This document shows positions 47,960 through 63,747 of a stretch of 64,000 bases of DNA, piece after piece (the stretch's first letter is position 1; every line of letters begins with the position of its first letter). Under the pieces are notes generated by a model. That model did not search any database. It saw only the letters and a list, made by a program, of their open reading frames with translations, and was not told the origin of the DNA. The position numbers and the translations under genes are program-made. This stretch comes from Trichoplax sp. H2 (taxonomy: Eukaryota > Placozoa > Uniplacotomia > Trichoplacea). The stretch is from contig NOWV01000140.1 in the NCBI GenBank assembly GCA_003344405.1, positions 124,001 to 188,000 of the forward strand, written 5' to 3'.

Positions 47960-50900
47960 CTTTAAACAGTTGCGGTATGCGTATTCTATATTTTCAATCA
48001 ATTACAATGAAAAGGAAGAAATTTCACTAAATTATCATAATTTGTAGATTCATTTATCCTTAACACGAGCACCCCTTCAGAAATGGGCGTCATAATTACT
48101 GTATTTCCACGTCTTATTAGAATACGCTACTTTTTATACAAATCTAGGCATGCATCTAAGGTATATTTGCATATGCGTTCAGAAATTACATTGAACGTTT
48201 AAAACATTCATACGTATAACCATCAACTTTAGCCATTCCTATGCAATTGACGACATATTTTCCATTTTGATGATGTCGACTAAAATTGCCTAATCTAACT
48301 TTCATACCTGTAGACGGAATACTTTAGATCTGAACATCCACGTAAACGTTGATGCGGACAATGTTTCAAACCATTATCAACCTTCAATCACAGATCCAGT
48401 AATTTGATCCGTAACTGTATGAGCGTATAAGTGTATTTGCTATAATCAGTTTGTAAGAAATGTTACAAAATATGAGATATAAATATCTAAAGCATGGGAA
48501 TGAAAGTATCAGCACTTCATCTAATGCACTTTACAAAGTACCCAAATTACTGCAGAAATATTATTTATATTAATTAATATAATCCAAATTCAGCAAGTCA
48601 TCAATACCATGATATTAGAAGAGAATGATTATAAGCCAGCATTAATAGATAATGTCATGCAAATACTACCGCCAAGTTTATATCAACGTATACTCGTTTA
48701 TATGATATATGAATAAGGCCGTAGATAATATGTATGTTTTATTGATATGGGAATAATATAGTTGTCATTTCTTTTTGTTTGAGCAAATCAAGTACTGAGA
48801 ACCATGTATTTATGTTAATGTTAGATAAGTTAATTCAGCCTTCAATCTAACTTACTCACAGATCTAATAGTAGAAAATAAACGTCAATTTAATTTTTATA
48901 TTATATATTAAAGTCAGCTTATTATCAAGCAAACTTATTTTATGGCACGACTCCAAATTTAATTTACTCCATTTCATCCATTATATGATGCTATTGCATA
49001 AATATTATTTATTAAGATGGTTATCGGCGCCATAAAGAAATACCCATCTAGCAGGTGTAGTAATTCAGTTTATCGTAGCTACTCCTGTTGTCATTACATT
49101 GACATAAACTATTTGCTAGAATCCTTTTGTATTAAGTACGTCCTTTAATGTCATTTAAATTTACTTTATGAATTGAAATTATACAGAAATTAATTATATT
49201 ACACAGGCTAAACAAAATTGAAACATATTTAAGCTATAACAGTAAATAGAGAATAGCAATCCAAGTAGAAATTTAAATTCAACATTACTAGCGTTAAAGG
49301 CTAGGATTTGAGGCAGAATTTGGTAAAGATAGGTTTGTAAAGTTATAATTTACTGTAATAATTATTTATTAACTATAGATCTATAACTAATTATAAGCCT
49401 AATTTATAATACTTTGGGTAGTGAATGTCCAACTATCATACGAGTATACCGTATAACTGTGATATGACTGTACGCGTTAATATCATTAAATGGAATTCAA
49501 TCTGAAAACAGAGGAAGATAGTTCCTAAAAACTTAAATACATTGTAATATAATTATTCGTACGAGCCAACATCTGATAAACCTTACAATAGGCCTGAAAT
49601 AGCAATTATGGCAATCAAGAATGCCCAGCCGAGGATAATCTTTTTGTTTAGCGTACCGTATCTAGCATAACTAGAATTTCACTTGCTCAAATTTGAAGCT
49701 GCCCAACCTAGTAGCATAGCCCAAACAATAATAAATACAACTTCAATATACTGTAGTACAGTAGCAATAATGGGTATTAAAATAATCTGACAATAATCTT
49801 GGCTATAAATTATGTTAAATTCTTGGCTTTTTACTTATCCCATTTAAATAAACTGCTACTATCAGCTGGAAGCAAAATTCATCAAAATCAATAGACATAA
49901 GAAAATATCATAAAAGTTTATGTAAGTACATGAAATTATAAATACTAATGACTATTGCTTTGCAATCTTTCCATACACATGCATACTTAATAGTCGGATA
50001 AAACACGTCATTTGATAAATAATACCTCTAATTGTCATCAATTCAAAAACGTTTCTATTTATTATGTAAACAGTACTAGTATCCATGAATTCTGTTATTC
50101 ATTTTTCCATCTATAACATATACACAATGATATTAATAACAAAATTGAAGGATTACTTTTGCTATCTACTAAACAATTGACTTATTTATTCATTAATACT
50201 ATAAAAAATTGATTTATGTCATGAAGTAATTTATAAGAAAATGAAAACGTATATCATGGATGATCAAGCTACTACAATATGGTAATGATAACTGTTTGAA
50301 ATGTCAATCTACTTTATTGATTGTTACCCTTGTGCTCCCATTCCACTTATTACGTAATTAATGACTAGTAACACGTCAAAGTAAACATAGAGGTCGCTTT
50401 AGGAACGTGGAATCATAGCTAGGTAATATGATGTAATATATGGAGTTGTCTTCATCTTAACTAAATAATCTAACTAAAAAATAAATTATCTAGTAATAGC
50501 ATATATTCTGGATTAAACTCAATGCTAAAGAATTTTATAAATTAACGTAAATCAAATCATAATTGAATTAAATAGCTGATTGGACTAAATAATAAGAATA
50601 ATAGTATAATCTAAATAAGATTATTAATAACAAAGATAGAGAAAAAAAGAAATAAGTTTTGTCTTTCAATACTTTTAACAGAATATCCCACATATATTGT
50701 AATACCACTTTGCATGGCAAATTAGCAAAAACACTAATACATATACTATTACTGGTAATTTCTTTTGATATAGTTTATAATTGTTTTATAGAATAATACT
50801 GCTATTAGAAATAGGCAATGCTAGCAATCATTTTATTTCTATAACATTAATTCTTTGCCATCCATTCACGATATATCATTATTTATCGAAACACTTTATT

Positions 50901-53900
50901 TTAAAGTATTAATTTTACATCAACGTATTCGCATATTGGTATACAGTAAATATACAATTTTATATTTAAAATATTTCCCAAGGTGTATTGAGCATATAAT
51001 GCAATAATAAAAGTACCTCTAAATAAATAAAAATATATGTTTTCCCCCTTCACGCTCTTCGAGTGTGAAGGGAATATGACTAGTATATAATGGCAAATTA
51101 ATTTCATGAATAATTAAAAATATAGACTTAATTTTCGTCTGCATCTGCCAAAATCAGACGTAAGAAAAGCATAGATGGGATGTCTTCCTCCCCTTCATTC
51201 TCTTTACTCTACTCTCATTTTTTTTTTCTAAAATAGATTTTGATATGTTAATGCCGTAAGAAAAAGTGATCTAAAATAATAGAGTATTTTAAACCGATAA
51301 CAGGGTACGTTAACATTTTAATAGTACTCAATTTTCAATTGCATTCCTTTAATAACTGTTGAAAAGAAGAAGCAGCAACTTAATTTCTATCAATTTAACA
51401 ATTGTACCTTAGAAATCTACAACAAAAACAACATTTAGGAATATCGTATTGAAATAAATTTCTTCTAGTTGTCATCGATTTAATCTAAATACTTCGCTAC
51501 TATCATCTAGTATCTTAATTCAATCTACCTAATAGTTATTCATGGGCTTATTCATCATTTCATAAAGAATTTAAGCTTTCAAATTATAATTATTAATGTC
51601 AAAAATAATTCTATTACTTTATCTGGACCTATTAGTATTTAAGCAAATGCTTTATTCTAGGATTCAATAGAATAGTTAAATTCAAATCATTGAATATTAA
51701 TATTATATTTGAAGAATTGTAGGATACTAAAGAAGAAATCTAAATTTTAATTGTCATCCTAGTCAATACAATAGAGACAGTATTATGTTATATACGTATT
51801 AAGTATAGTATATATGTATATCTATGTATCCTACACTGTAATACAGGAGTATAATAATTCATTAGTATGCTTAGATTAGCAACAACATTTATATAACATT
51901 TAATTTTGATGCACATCAGTTAAATTTTTTAACAGTTGGCTACTATATCTAAATAAATACTTAAATTGTTAGTATAGACCATAGCTAGTTGTTAAATTAG
52001 CATTTTAAAAAGTTTACTTTTTTGGCTCATAAAATATCAAGACATTATCTGTATTGGCTAGGGATTTAGGATAGCTTACTAAACCAAATTTAGGAAGGAA
52101 CAGCTTCATAAACGCGAATCAAGAGTATTATACAAATGCTAAAAATCCAGTTGGATCATCTTGAAGGTAAGAATATTAGCTATCCAATTAGATGAAATAA
52201 AAATTTTCGGGGTCTATGGAGTGTAATGATCAAATTAAAAAGCCGCATAGATATAAAAGTGGTAATTCATGATGAATTAAAAATGCTTACTCAAGTGGTA
52301 GTTAAAAATGACATTTTTTGTACAGCATTATTTTAACTTCTTTATTTATGAAACAGCTCTTGCATATAATTATCATCTTGGGATAAGTAAAAATAACTGT
52401 GAAATAAGTTTAAAATTAGACTAGCATAGGATACTAATCATATATACCTTAATAATGAGTCCAAATAGGCTTAGTACACTAATAGAATAGCTAAAACCAA
52501 ATCTTTTTTGAAATTATGTTTTATCTTAAGTTATAAAACGGCAGTAGATGTTACGGTACAGTTTCTGAGTATCAGGAAGATATAGCTATAAGGATATCAA
52601 AAATATAATGCGTAGATAAATTAATTTAGACTATTTAATAATAAATTTAGTATCAACTTTAGTTGATCAATAATACAAGTAGGGGAGGCCCAGGAATCAT
52701 AATTGATATTACTAACAACTTAAAATTTTTATTTTAGAGTAAACTGACATACGAAATAGTGTCTACCCTACCATAACTTTACATAATGAGCAATTTCAAG
52801 ACGCATTTACTATTATCCGAAGAAAATCACTCTTGCATATTAGAAATATAATATATCTGTTGGAGATTGATTCATGATCGCCCATGGTATAATAGACAAT
52901 AAAATTATTTGATGTTAAAAGAAAATATGGCTATTTGACAGACATTAATAAATTTACCTTCAACAGCTTTAGTAGAGTTTTCTAGCTCGCATAACCAATT
53001 TATGTCATTCCTTAGTTAAGTCATTCTAAAATAAAATAACCGATATTAAAAATAGCTAATCGATAGCACTAAATTTGATTAACTAGTTGTCCATTAGGAC
53101 AATCATATATCCGAGATCAATAAGGAAATGAAATTACGGTTTACTCCATTTCTTTGATTGTAAATTCTGCTTTGACTTAAAGTATGAGACTGTATTTTAT
53201 AAAGTTAGCAAAGGATTTATTACGGCTACACTTATCTTCGACAACTTAAGAATTATTTGCAATAGCCGCCTTTTGCGATATCAAGCTAGATCGATTAGAA
53301 GCATTACTAGCCACGTTCTTGATCTAGAATTCTTTCGGCCCTGCATGACAATTAAGCAAATTTCATGATGAAGAATTGAAATTTTTTGTTCAAATTAGAC
53401 AGTTTAATGAAGCAATATTGTTATTAAAGTATATTATTTAATCCTATTTACTGTGATATGTGCATAGCTATATATAGAAATAGTTGCCTGGTAAATAGAT
53501 AATGAGGAGTTGATTATATGTATAGGGATACGATGGATAGCAGAAAATGGAGCACATCAGAGTATAAAGAGAAGCATTACTTCAACAGATATAGTGATTA
53601 TTAACAAATTCATGTAGGACATAGTATTGGTAGCCTGTAATTTCAAGCAAATATGCTATATCATCGTAGTAGATTTAAACACTGAAATTCTAACTGGAAT
53701 AATCGGCACAAAGGTTTAAAAGTATTCAGCACAGAAGCAAGTCAGCTTTAAGAAAGCAATTATCATCATTTGGAGTAAAGTGCACGACTTTCTGCTGAAA
53801 TTACCTAACCAACGCATAACTAATATTAACTGAGCCCAAAAATATGCTTAAAATAAATTTAGATAACTAAATTGTAAATCCCTCCGGTGCAATTATCGAC

Positions 53901-56780
53901 ATTGTCTCCCTAAGCGTGATCCTAGAATTGAAATAGATTAGCTATACAGTTACATTACCCTTCAGTTTTATTTACTAATATTGATTAAGATTTGCTCTGG
54001 GAACAAATGAACAAATAAACTACTATAACATCATTTAGTTTATTTTATTGTTACGACGATGGCGAATGATTTTATGCAATAGCACTTTTAAAAGCATTTT
54101 ATTGTCATATGGATGTCCTTTCCGATTTCACCAAGAATATGGAAACAAGAATTAGACAGTAAATAAACAATGTCATATCTACATTGAATCGGCTCTTATA
54201 GCATAGTGTATAGTCCAGCACATTTGGTCAATATTGAAAAAATTTTGATTGAAAAAAGAATGACTGCATTTGCTGTTCATGCGATAGTCTATCAAGATAT
54301 TTACCTTCCGTAATAAAGTACTTCCTTGACTTTGAAAAACTGACTTAACAGCGTCATTTATTAAAGCAATTCATAAAATTTTAAGTAAAATAGGCACTAA
54401 ATTTTTTATTTATTTTAGCATTATCCGGTTCAAATGACAACATGATTGAAAGCATAACAGGTTCCTATTTAAGATCTATTAAATTCGTTGCGTGTAAAGA
54501 GTAACTTCGAACAAAATATGAGTCATGATGTAAAAGTTAATTTAAGACGAAACGGAAGAATATTAATTATTGGCAAAAATAAGTTGTCAGAGTAGTTAAG
54601 CTTCTTACAGTACTCCATTAGACAATTTAAGAATAATCATTGGCTATATTTATTTTCATTTCATCCTTATCATTTGTAAGGTACTATGGATATCTTCAAA
54701 TATAGCCAAACAAGTTTTTATCCAAACCTAATTAGAATCTTTCCAATCCATCGTATTGTGCAGATGATTATTTGCATCTTAGTGCTAATAAATCATCTGC
54801 AGTAGAGTTAATATATTGGCACAAATGATTGATTTGATCGATTAGAACTATAAGACCATCAATAATAGTACTGTATTTTAACTAATCCAGCCTATGGAAA
54901 AGGGCAAAATTGAACAAATGTGAATTTTACTTGGTATTGCTATTACTATCGCTAATCGAAAAATATTCTCACAGTAGTCATTTCGTGAATCTTTCACCAT
55001 AGGATTATAGTAATACAATCTCTCCCAACTCTCAGCTATTCTTACCTGCAGGTGTAAAAATCATTTAAATTTAGATCTTATACTCATTTAGTCATCTTAA
55101 TTAAACATTATCCAATTAATATACGCCTAAAGTGCTCACGTAGCAATTATGAATAGCCATTAAAATTTTATAACCATGTGATTACATAAAAATGCTTCTA
55201 AGCATTGCTATGTAAATCTGAGAGTATTGAAGAAATCTCATCAGATGAATAGGAGCACCCTAAATTCGAACTACTACATCATTCTTGTAGATTAACTAAC
55301 AAGTTCGAATCAATTTTTTATATCCAATCAATTAATGCAGCGATAATAGTAAGTAACTTACCAGCCCTTCTGAATGACTAACGTCGTACCTACATTTACG
55401 GCATAAATTAATAAATACCAGAATTGTTGGCACCATTAATTCTTAATCATCGATCAATTCTATTTTAATATCATTATTTTCTCACAAAACTTTTATTTGA
55501 TTTTGATCAAGAAGCTCTTTCCTATTTTAGTTAAGAAGATGTTAGAGAATTTTGTTAATATCAAGAGATTACAATCACATTAAAAGATTTGATATGGATA
55601 TTGGCAAGCAGACCTGGATAAACATCAGTCAATCGAGTTCTGATGGTACTATTGAGTTTTTAACTTAATAGACTATAGCGATGAGGATATGGAATTATTT
55701 TCGATTGTCAGGCAATCATATATAAGAATGTAATGATTCAGAAGATAGTAAGCGATATCATCCGATTTTAGAAGGTATTTTTTTTATTTGCTAGCTTACA
55801 GCACAAAACTCTGTTCATGTTGAATAATCATTACAGATATTCATGACTAAAGAATAGTAACAACCCTACAGAAATGCTTCTAATTGAGCTTGCCGACAAA
55901 GTTTGCATAGCCCCATTTCCATCAGTTAAAGTAAATTAAAGGGGACTTCAGCGCGATTTATCATAGTCTGTTACTTAGCTACTTGAAGAATATGACGATA
56001 ACTTATGGTTAATATTTAAACAGTGCTTTACATTTTGTACAGGGTGCAAAAGAGATTTTATATTTCGCTAATTTATATTGGAACTGTAGCTACTAGCTAA
56101 TGATCATACACGAGCGCATTTAGGCTAAAATGCGGTTATTCTTCTTAGCAGGATTCCGTCTTTAGTACCTAGTAAATTATGCCAAAATAGATCACAGCTG
56201 AAGAATATAAGAACACGTCAGATTTATCATAGGAATGATTTTCTATTAATGTTCGTTCACGAGCGGCTTAGAACGATATTAATGTTTGCAGAAATTAGGT
56301 GAAGGATATCAAATATGGATCGTTGAACTATTCTCCTATTTACCGGCTTCAAAAACTGATCATTTCATTTACGCTAGCATAGTGAAATGGAAAGCTCTCA
56401 ATCTCTATGCTATATTTCCACAAATCGCATGAAAATAATTTTGCTAAAAGATCATTATGGCTTGATCTTGTGCCTTGTTACGATGATGATCGAGAAGAAG
56501 AACAGTAGCTGTGATATTGAATCATTACCCTAACATTTCTCATTTTACTTGAAGAATCATTCAGTATTTCAATTTATTGGGTAAAAATTTCTGACCCAGC
56601 GATCGTTGAAATCGCTTAGAAATTTAAACATAGTAAAAGAATGTTCTTACAGATAATACGATCATATTTCCTTTCAAATTTCTTATGCAAGAAAGGACAA
56701 CAGCCTCCAATATCAGTTTACAACGACAATATCATTATTTATGAAATTGGAGGCTGATTAAGTAACTACAGAATTTCTGT
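47960..56780. other. Long AT-rich stretch without a supportable gene
   Basis: No open frame above about 70 codons and no recognisable peptide was found on either strand. Homopolymer and AT tracts are common. Vague internal similarity was noticed between about 52-54 and 54-56 kb but could not be aligned by eye. Diverged non-coding or long-dead duplicated sequence is likely. Confidence 0.4.
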
Positions 56781-56813
56781 CATCTTTCATTGAATTACTC
56801 TGTAGGAATATCG

Positions 56814-57065
56814 ATGAAGAAATATTTAATTGGCAGAGTTCTACCTCCTTTCATTTTGGATTGTAACATTAATTGGCGCTATTCCTATCTTGTGATCAAG
56901 AATTCGATAAAATACTATCTTTGTCTAAATAGCTTGAGGGATAGAAAATCGGTTTTGCATAAAGCTTCCATCTATGAAATGATTACCCATACAAAGACTC
57001 GATTCATTGACTATGAAATCTGTTCCATAAATAACCATGAAATATTGGAACTTTTCATCGGCTGA
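56814..57065 (+). CDS. Unrecognised 83-codon open frame (weak)
   Basis: Starts at ATG with MKKYLIGRVLPPFIL and runs to TGA. It is basic and hydrophobic in places, with no domain recognised. No splice partners or promoter were seen. In this AT-rich setting a frame of this length is uncommon but can occur by chance. Confidence 0.15.
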   Translation: MKKYLIGRVLPPFILDCNINWRYSYLVIKNSIKYYLCLNSLRDRKSVLHKASIYEMITHTKTRFIDYEICSINNHEILELFIG

Positions 57066-57579
57066 GAAAAATAGCGAAAGGCTATCAATGTAAAGCGAAT
57101 GTAGATGGTGAAATAAATAACTATCAGTTAGTCTTTCATTGACAGCAAATATTTCAATTTCACTTTATTGCAAGTTAGAAAATGAAATGAAGAATTGCTA
57201 TCCCAGACTAATGCCTTTATGATGAGAAAGAAAAGGAAATTCTATTACAATTTCATAGCACAAATCCAGCCTTGAATCAGTAAAAACTAATATTATTTTT
57301 ATCCTTGAGCGAAGAATGTTTTCTTGTTGTCATTCTTAACAGCTAAAATAACTTAAAGGAAGGATTATTGATGCCCTTGTCAATCTTTCATTAGAGAATG
57401 AAATACTATCGGAGTGGCCTTCATTTAAATTGCTATCCTTCACAAGGAAATACCTAAGAATAAGGTTATCCAGCAGTTTTACCCTGTAGCCATGCAATCC
57501 TAACATAGCTGATGTCATTTATTACCCTCTTTATTCTTGTCAGCTCTTGCTTTCCGATTGATGTAATTATTGACACCAA

Positions 57580-59110
57580 TTGATTCGATTGCTACCGCAT
57601 ACCTTCTTGTAGTCCTTCCTTGATTGCTGCAATGACAGACATTAAGCAATTTTGTTTGCATCACAAAATTGTTGCAATCTACTATCAATAGATGAAGTTA
57701 TTCGTTGTGCAAATTAATATGATTTAGTTAGGCAAGTATCCTTGTCATCCTTTTCTTAAAGATGGAATTATCAGCGTAAATCAATTTTAATGGTGGCTCT
57801 AAGCTATATTCATGTAATATTCCACCAATAGAGGGTGTTAAATGAATTAATCCACATTTATTTGTTACAATGTGTAAATATTCTTGTAATCTTTGACAGA
57901 GAACCGGAATCATGAACGTAGATCCATTTTATTTGTAACTGATAACCACTATTCTTGTAATCTTCCTCTAACAGATGATATTATTAGAGTTAGAAACTAA
58001 TAGAGCTGTTACAGTCAATCCATTTTTATTCCCTACTGTAGATCAATGTTCTTTTAATCTTTCACAGATAGATAGAACTTAATCTACTTGATTTATTACT
58101 ATCATATGTATTCCTATAGTCTTTCGCAGAGAGACGGAATCGTCAGTGTACAGTAAGTCAATTTTAATGGTGGTTGCAAGCTATATTTATATAATTTTTC
58201 ACTAGCAGAGAGATGTTACTAGAATGACTCCACTTTTATTTTTGCAGTACGCCATTATTCTTGTAATCCTTCATAGAGAAATGGAATCTTGAACTTAAAT
58301 CAATTTTATTAGTAACTATCAGCAACTATTTTTGTAATCTTTCACTAGCAGATGGTATTATTAGAGTTAATCTCTAGCAAGCTGTTCAAGTCGATCCATT
58401 TTATTCGCTATTGCACAGAAATATTCTTGTAATCTTTCACAGTAAAATGGGATTTAATCCACTCTCGTTGTTACCTCACCCAAGTATTCTTGTAATCTTT
58501 AAGAGAAAGATGGAGTTTAATTCACTCTCGTTGCTACCTCACCCAAGTATTCTAGTAATCTTTCCCTGAAAGATGGGATTAAATCCATTTTCGTTGTTAC
58601 CTCATCCAAGTATTCTTGCAATCTTTCCCTGAAAGATGGGATTTAATCCACTTTCGTTGTTACCTTACGCAAGTATTCTTGTAGTCTTTCAAAGAGAAAT
58701 AGAATCATCAGCGTAAATCAGATGTATTCATTACTATGGGCAAATATTCTTGTAATCATTCACAGAGGCATGAATTATTAGCGTAAATCAATTTCATTTG
58801 CAACTGTCAGTATATATTCTTGCAATCTTTTAATAGCCGAAGCTGCTATTAGAATTTATTTATTTCATATGTAATTAGGCACAAAGATTTATTGTATTCT
58901 TTCACTCACAGATGATATTATTAGAGTCAGCGACTAGTAAAGCTATTCGAGTTGATCTATTTTATTGGCTACTAGAATCAAATATTCGTGTAATTTTTAA
59001 TGGAGATGGGATCCCAAGCACATATCAATTTCATCACCCCTACAGTCCAACATTCTTGCACCCTTTAACGAATAAATGAAATCGTCAACATAAATCGATT
59101 AGTGCTACAA
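57580..59110. repeat. Tandem array with a roughly 63-70 base period
   Basis: The block TATTCTTGTAATCTTTCACA recurs at least 15 times (for example near 57880, 57952, 58257, 58328, 58422, 58486, 58549, 58612, 58675 and 58747). The core 58420-58700 is very regular (63 bases), with TCACCCAAG and GATGGGATTTAATCCACT in each unit. Outer units are longer and diverged. Minus-strand frames such as 57913..57728 fall inside it and are treated as by-products. Confidence 0.8.
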
Positions 59111-61680
59111 AAAACTTTTGTCATCTCTAGCACTTAATTACTGATAGATAGAAATATCGACTTTACTCCATTTCGTGAATGCCACTCTAAATCTATTCAC
59201 GGATACCCTAGCTATCTTTTTAATTTCTGGCATTTAACTTCAAACAGATGAAATTATCGGAATAAATCATCCTTAAAACGTTCGTTTGGACCTCATCGTA
59301 ATCCACCAACTCGGAAGCAAACTGTATGATAAGAGTGTATCACCTTCTGAATTTGGCCTTAAAAGAGTATTGTCATTACTCTAATACTATAAACTCATCA
59401 TTAAATCAATTACTAAGGATAATCCAATTCCTATCGGCATCACAAGTTTAACTGCTAGTGGCCTCTACCTTCAATAACATGCAATATTGCAATCCCACCG
59501 TGCAACAGTCTATCGTTCTAGCGTCATAAAAAAATATTGCCAGTAATTTGCCAGGAGCATATTTGAAAGTTAGAATTTATTGTTTCAAAATGAAATAAAA
59601 CAGTAAAGGTTCAATAGTAATTTTAAGAAACTTGAATAATATCTTTTATTGAAAGCAGTCTGTTGTAAAGCCAAGAGAATATCATGGATAGGAATGCCAT
59701 TTTCATAGCGAACAGTTTACTAATGTGCTTTTGATCATGACTGATTTCACTATACCTAATTCTCATGGCTCCCTTTCATTCTTTACCGGTACAAAGGATC
59801 CCTTTGAAAATGGTTGTATAAAAGCCAAGTTCGAAAATCGAAAACACTAGACTTTGTACACGGAATTGCTACCCTAGGCTAGTCCTATTTACTACTCTGC
59901 TTGCAGATGCTATCTTGCCCTTTCTCATTCAACAAAATGTACGCAATTACCTTGCCAACACTTTAATGATTAGAATAATAATCAGCTAACATTGTCTCTT
60001 TCTTTGCTGCATGCTTTATTCCTAAATTGTTCACCTCTCAGTTAGTCAGCTAGTATACTTTGACTTGCAGAAACGACGACTGGCTTATCCGGTTAGAGCC
60101 TTTCTCAGTTATGGGAAAATCTGTAAATCAATAATCGAATCTACAGTAATTGAAATAAATCAATTCCCTGAAGACTGTTTACCATGATCATTTAGGCTAA
60201 TCATGCTGAGCTGTTGTACTTGCCAATATCATTATTTGTCGAAATAATTAAGTTCCAATTCAGTTATGCAACCGTTTCTATTACATAGTCATTACAGTCG
60301 CTGCTATCACTCTTTCATTTGTGGATAATTTTATCTGGCATATTTCTCCATCATACTTTTATTCTGATATCAAGGTGATAGCATCCATCTTTACAAAGTC
60401 CCACAAAAAGTTCTACAATCACTTACAGCACTCAACTTTTAATTTCTTCGACTCCACAAAATTGATTATGGAAAACTTTTTTGTAAAGTTAACCAATAAT
60501 CCGCAGCCATATCAAGCAGTAAAAATTGAAAGTGTAATCCATACAAGTTAGATTCCCTATTAAATTACATCCAAAACCATCTAGGCTTTACGTATTGAAT
60601 CTTAGCTGCGCTGATAGTGACTTTAGTCAAGTTTAAAAATCGTTTCCTTAACTGGAATCCATATTCTTACTTTTCCTTATATAATGTCATAAAATTGGAA
60701 CCCAAATGTCATTCGTATACCGCAATTTTAACTCAGTGTAACGTCTGCCCTTAATATGGGCTATTAATAATCAGGAGACAACTACTAATAGAAGTTAAGA
60801 ACTAACATTACTTCATATACGATTAAAACTGACAAAACATCTTCTGCTACCTTCTCAATAACTATAGCTTCCTACTTTACTAGTATATAGCGATTATCGA
60901 CACCCGTATGTATTTTAGTTAAGAAAGAGATAATCACCGTCAAGATATTGAAGATAGATATCTCGACTTATATAAGATATCCTATAATAACGTTAACAGT
61001 TATTTAATTTAGTTAATTCACCTTGCTAATGTTGCAGTATTCTCATGATTAATAAATAGCCAATTCGTATAGCCCTTTCTTTAGGCATAATATATTAACA
61101 GAAATCAACCATAAGATCTAATTACATTGATGGTGTACGGGTCTTTCATCAATTTTGTCGGTAATTGAGGTAGATAAGAATTCCCTTATAGTGTAGGATT
61201 CTTTAAAGAAATTTTTAGCTTCTATATGATTATCACGATCACTTATCACTAACTTTATAGTGTTGGTATACCTTAAAAGGTTTAAAATCAATGATTTTGG
61301 TAAAATTAATCATCACTAAAATAGATAGTTATGTTACGGTACCAAATTGAGGGATAATTTCTTTCCAAATATTACCGGCCCGGATATAATAGTATCCGGG
61401 TTTTACTCAACTCATCTTATTATCAATCTCTATATCAATATTAGCATAGTTTACTGTCGGAAAAATTGGCAATTAGATTAACTTATTTTTCAAGTATGCA
61501 TTTACCTAAAATGACCTCTGCCTGTTAAAAATTTAAGATCTTTATTACCCTATTAATCATCGAGTTACCATAGGCTAATATAATTATATCCATTGAATTC
61601 ATTCGCCGGATCACTATATTTGCACAACTAAGCTATAGTATTCCTTCTCATCAATATTCCGCCGTGAGTCCAAATATTCC
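59111..61680. other. No supported gene
   Basis: A plus-strand open frame at 60321..60551 (76 codons, no ATG at its start; an internal ATG at 60468) has no recognised content. The rest is AT-rich and stop-dense. Confidence 0.35.
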
Positions 61681-62220
61681 GCATATTCCACATCTCATTG
61701 CACCTTGGACCTTCTTTTTGTTTCAAATGCTGGCTGAATGGATCGCTATTTTACTTTATTGTAACTAATGATTGGTATTTCTCTTTTATGCTCCATCCTC
61801 ACTACCAATTAATTGGTATGATGCACTTACTATTGCACCTGGCTCCTCTTTTTATTCCAAATGTTAGTCACATTAAGTTGCGGTCTTAATTTATGTATGA
61901 ATGCTCAAAGATGTCTCTTTCTAGCTAATTACCCGCCATTAGTGTAAAACATTCTTTCTTAAATTTTTTCTAGTCTAAGAGCAAAGTAAACAAACTCGTT
62001 GCATTTATCATTGATTTTTACAAGTTCCCCAAATGCTGCATATTCTATACATCGTAAATATTTGGATATTCTGAGGTTTTAAAAATTCGCTTAATTTAAA
62101 TCATCATGATAATATATGAACAGTCACCGATAAAAATTTCTCTGTAAGTCTGATATCTTCCACATGTTCTATACATCTTTGCACTTTGGATCTATTTTAT
62201 TCTGTTTCTAAATACCGGCT
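61680..62220. repeat. Diverged direct repeats
   Basis: Three related segments occur near 61690-61740, 61795-61870 and 62155-62225, each with CAT-TTCCACAT, a TTGCACCTTGGA-type block and TTTATTCCAAATG-type ends. They are too diverged to set a period. The sequence from 62220 to 63747 shows nothing further. Confidence 0.45.
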
Positions 62221-63747
62221 AAGCAATCTCTATTTATAATGTTAATCAATTGTAGCTTGAAATCAAGTATGATTAAATATTTAACATTATTTAATCTACA
62301 CTCATCAAAATAAATAATAATATTATGCTTGATTGCTTATGGGTATAGATGATAAATTCAGTATAAATTGCAGCCATTGATACATTATCAGTAACTAGTG
62401 AATAAAAGAAATAAGGAGAATACATATAGAATTTACATCCTTATAATATTGATCTTTATAATTATAAATAGTATAGAAACTACCTTGATCAGTCTTGTAT
62501 TAGCCAGAATGACATAGAAAATGGCTTCAATTCAATGTCGAATCGGTGTTTTTAAACTTTATCTACAGTAAATTTCCTTTTTGTCAGACAAGGTTCAAGT
62601 GAATAGCTTACTAAATTATTTACAATTTTACGCATTACTGTTTATTCATTATCGTGAGGATACTTGCTGCAAGAATAGCGGTTCGCGTGATCCTTTTTGC
62701 ATTCATAAGGTTAAAAAGGACCAAGATAGCCCCAAAGCGTGACTAATTGTGGAATTAAGGACAAAGAATCGACCCGTATACGATTTCATACGGATGCTAC
62801 ATTTTGAAGGAATAAGCAATTCGAATTTGTTCACTCTACAGGACTCTTAACTCTCATAGGATAGTAAAACTGTTTCATTTGATGCGGACAGCAATTCCAG
62901 ATGGGTATTCAAATTGTATTGATGACAAAATCTTATTACATTATTGATTGGTAAATTTAAAATATATTCCCTTGATATTTAAAACTTTTATTAATTTATA
63001 ATTTTTGTATGACTCTTTAACGATGAATATTGACATAGATCAAATGACGCTTGATAGGATTATAATAAATTCGTAAAATGAGTCATTAGCTGATAAATTA
63101 AAATTGAGATCGAGAAATTATTTTCTACAAAAAAGATAAAATGTTAGTCAAGATCTGTTCTAATTATAGGCCAATTTCATTATCCTATGCGAAAAATACT
63201 TCAGTTTGAATGGAGATAATTTTAGTATATCAATGATTGGTCACAATTGTAAGTAGTATTAATAAACCCAATATCAACTTGTACAGTATAATCTTGAGGG
63301 GACTAGGTTATGTTCTTGTCCAGACTGTATAAGCAATATCCGTCATAATAATATTTATTTACAAGCCCACTTCCTATGGCAAAGACTGTTTTAGAAATAT
63401 CATTGTTACTATATTATAATACCATTTTATCATTATTGACTTAAATACATTAACTTCACCTTATCAACTGATCTAAGCTTATATTTTGTTGATTACTTTT
63501 AGCCTATAATTAATTCATGTATTTTTTTATTTAAATCCATGGCTGAAAATAGATCCAGTAGCAAGGCTAGATTAAAATAACATAGTAATTGGTCAACATT
63601 TATCTAGCCAAGTAACCAACAACGTTGGCCAATCGATTATCGATATTGATTTACCGTGCAAGGAATAAAAGGAATCGAGCCAATTGTTACATCTTTCAAT
63701 TTAATTTTTAAGCTATCGGTTCATGTTGGAAAAGTAATATAGCCATC

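Noticed and set aside
55290-55315. AGTTCGAATC resembling a tRNA T-arm
   Set aside because: No acceptor, D or anticodon arms fit. It is one arm of a short inverted repeat (ATTCGAACT ... AGTTCGAAT).
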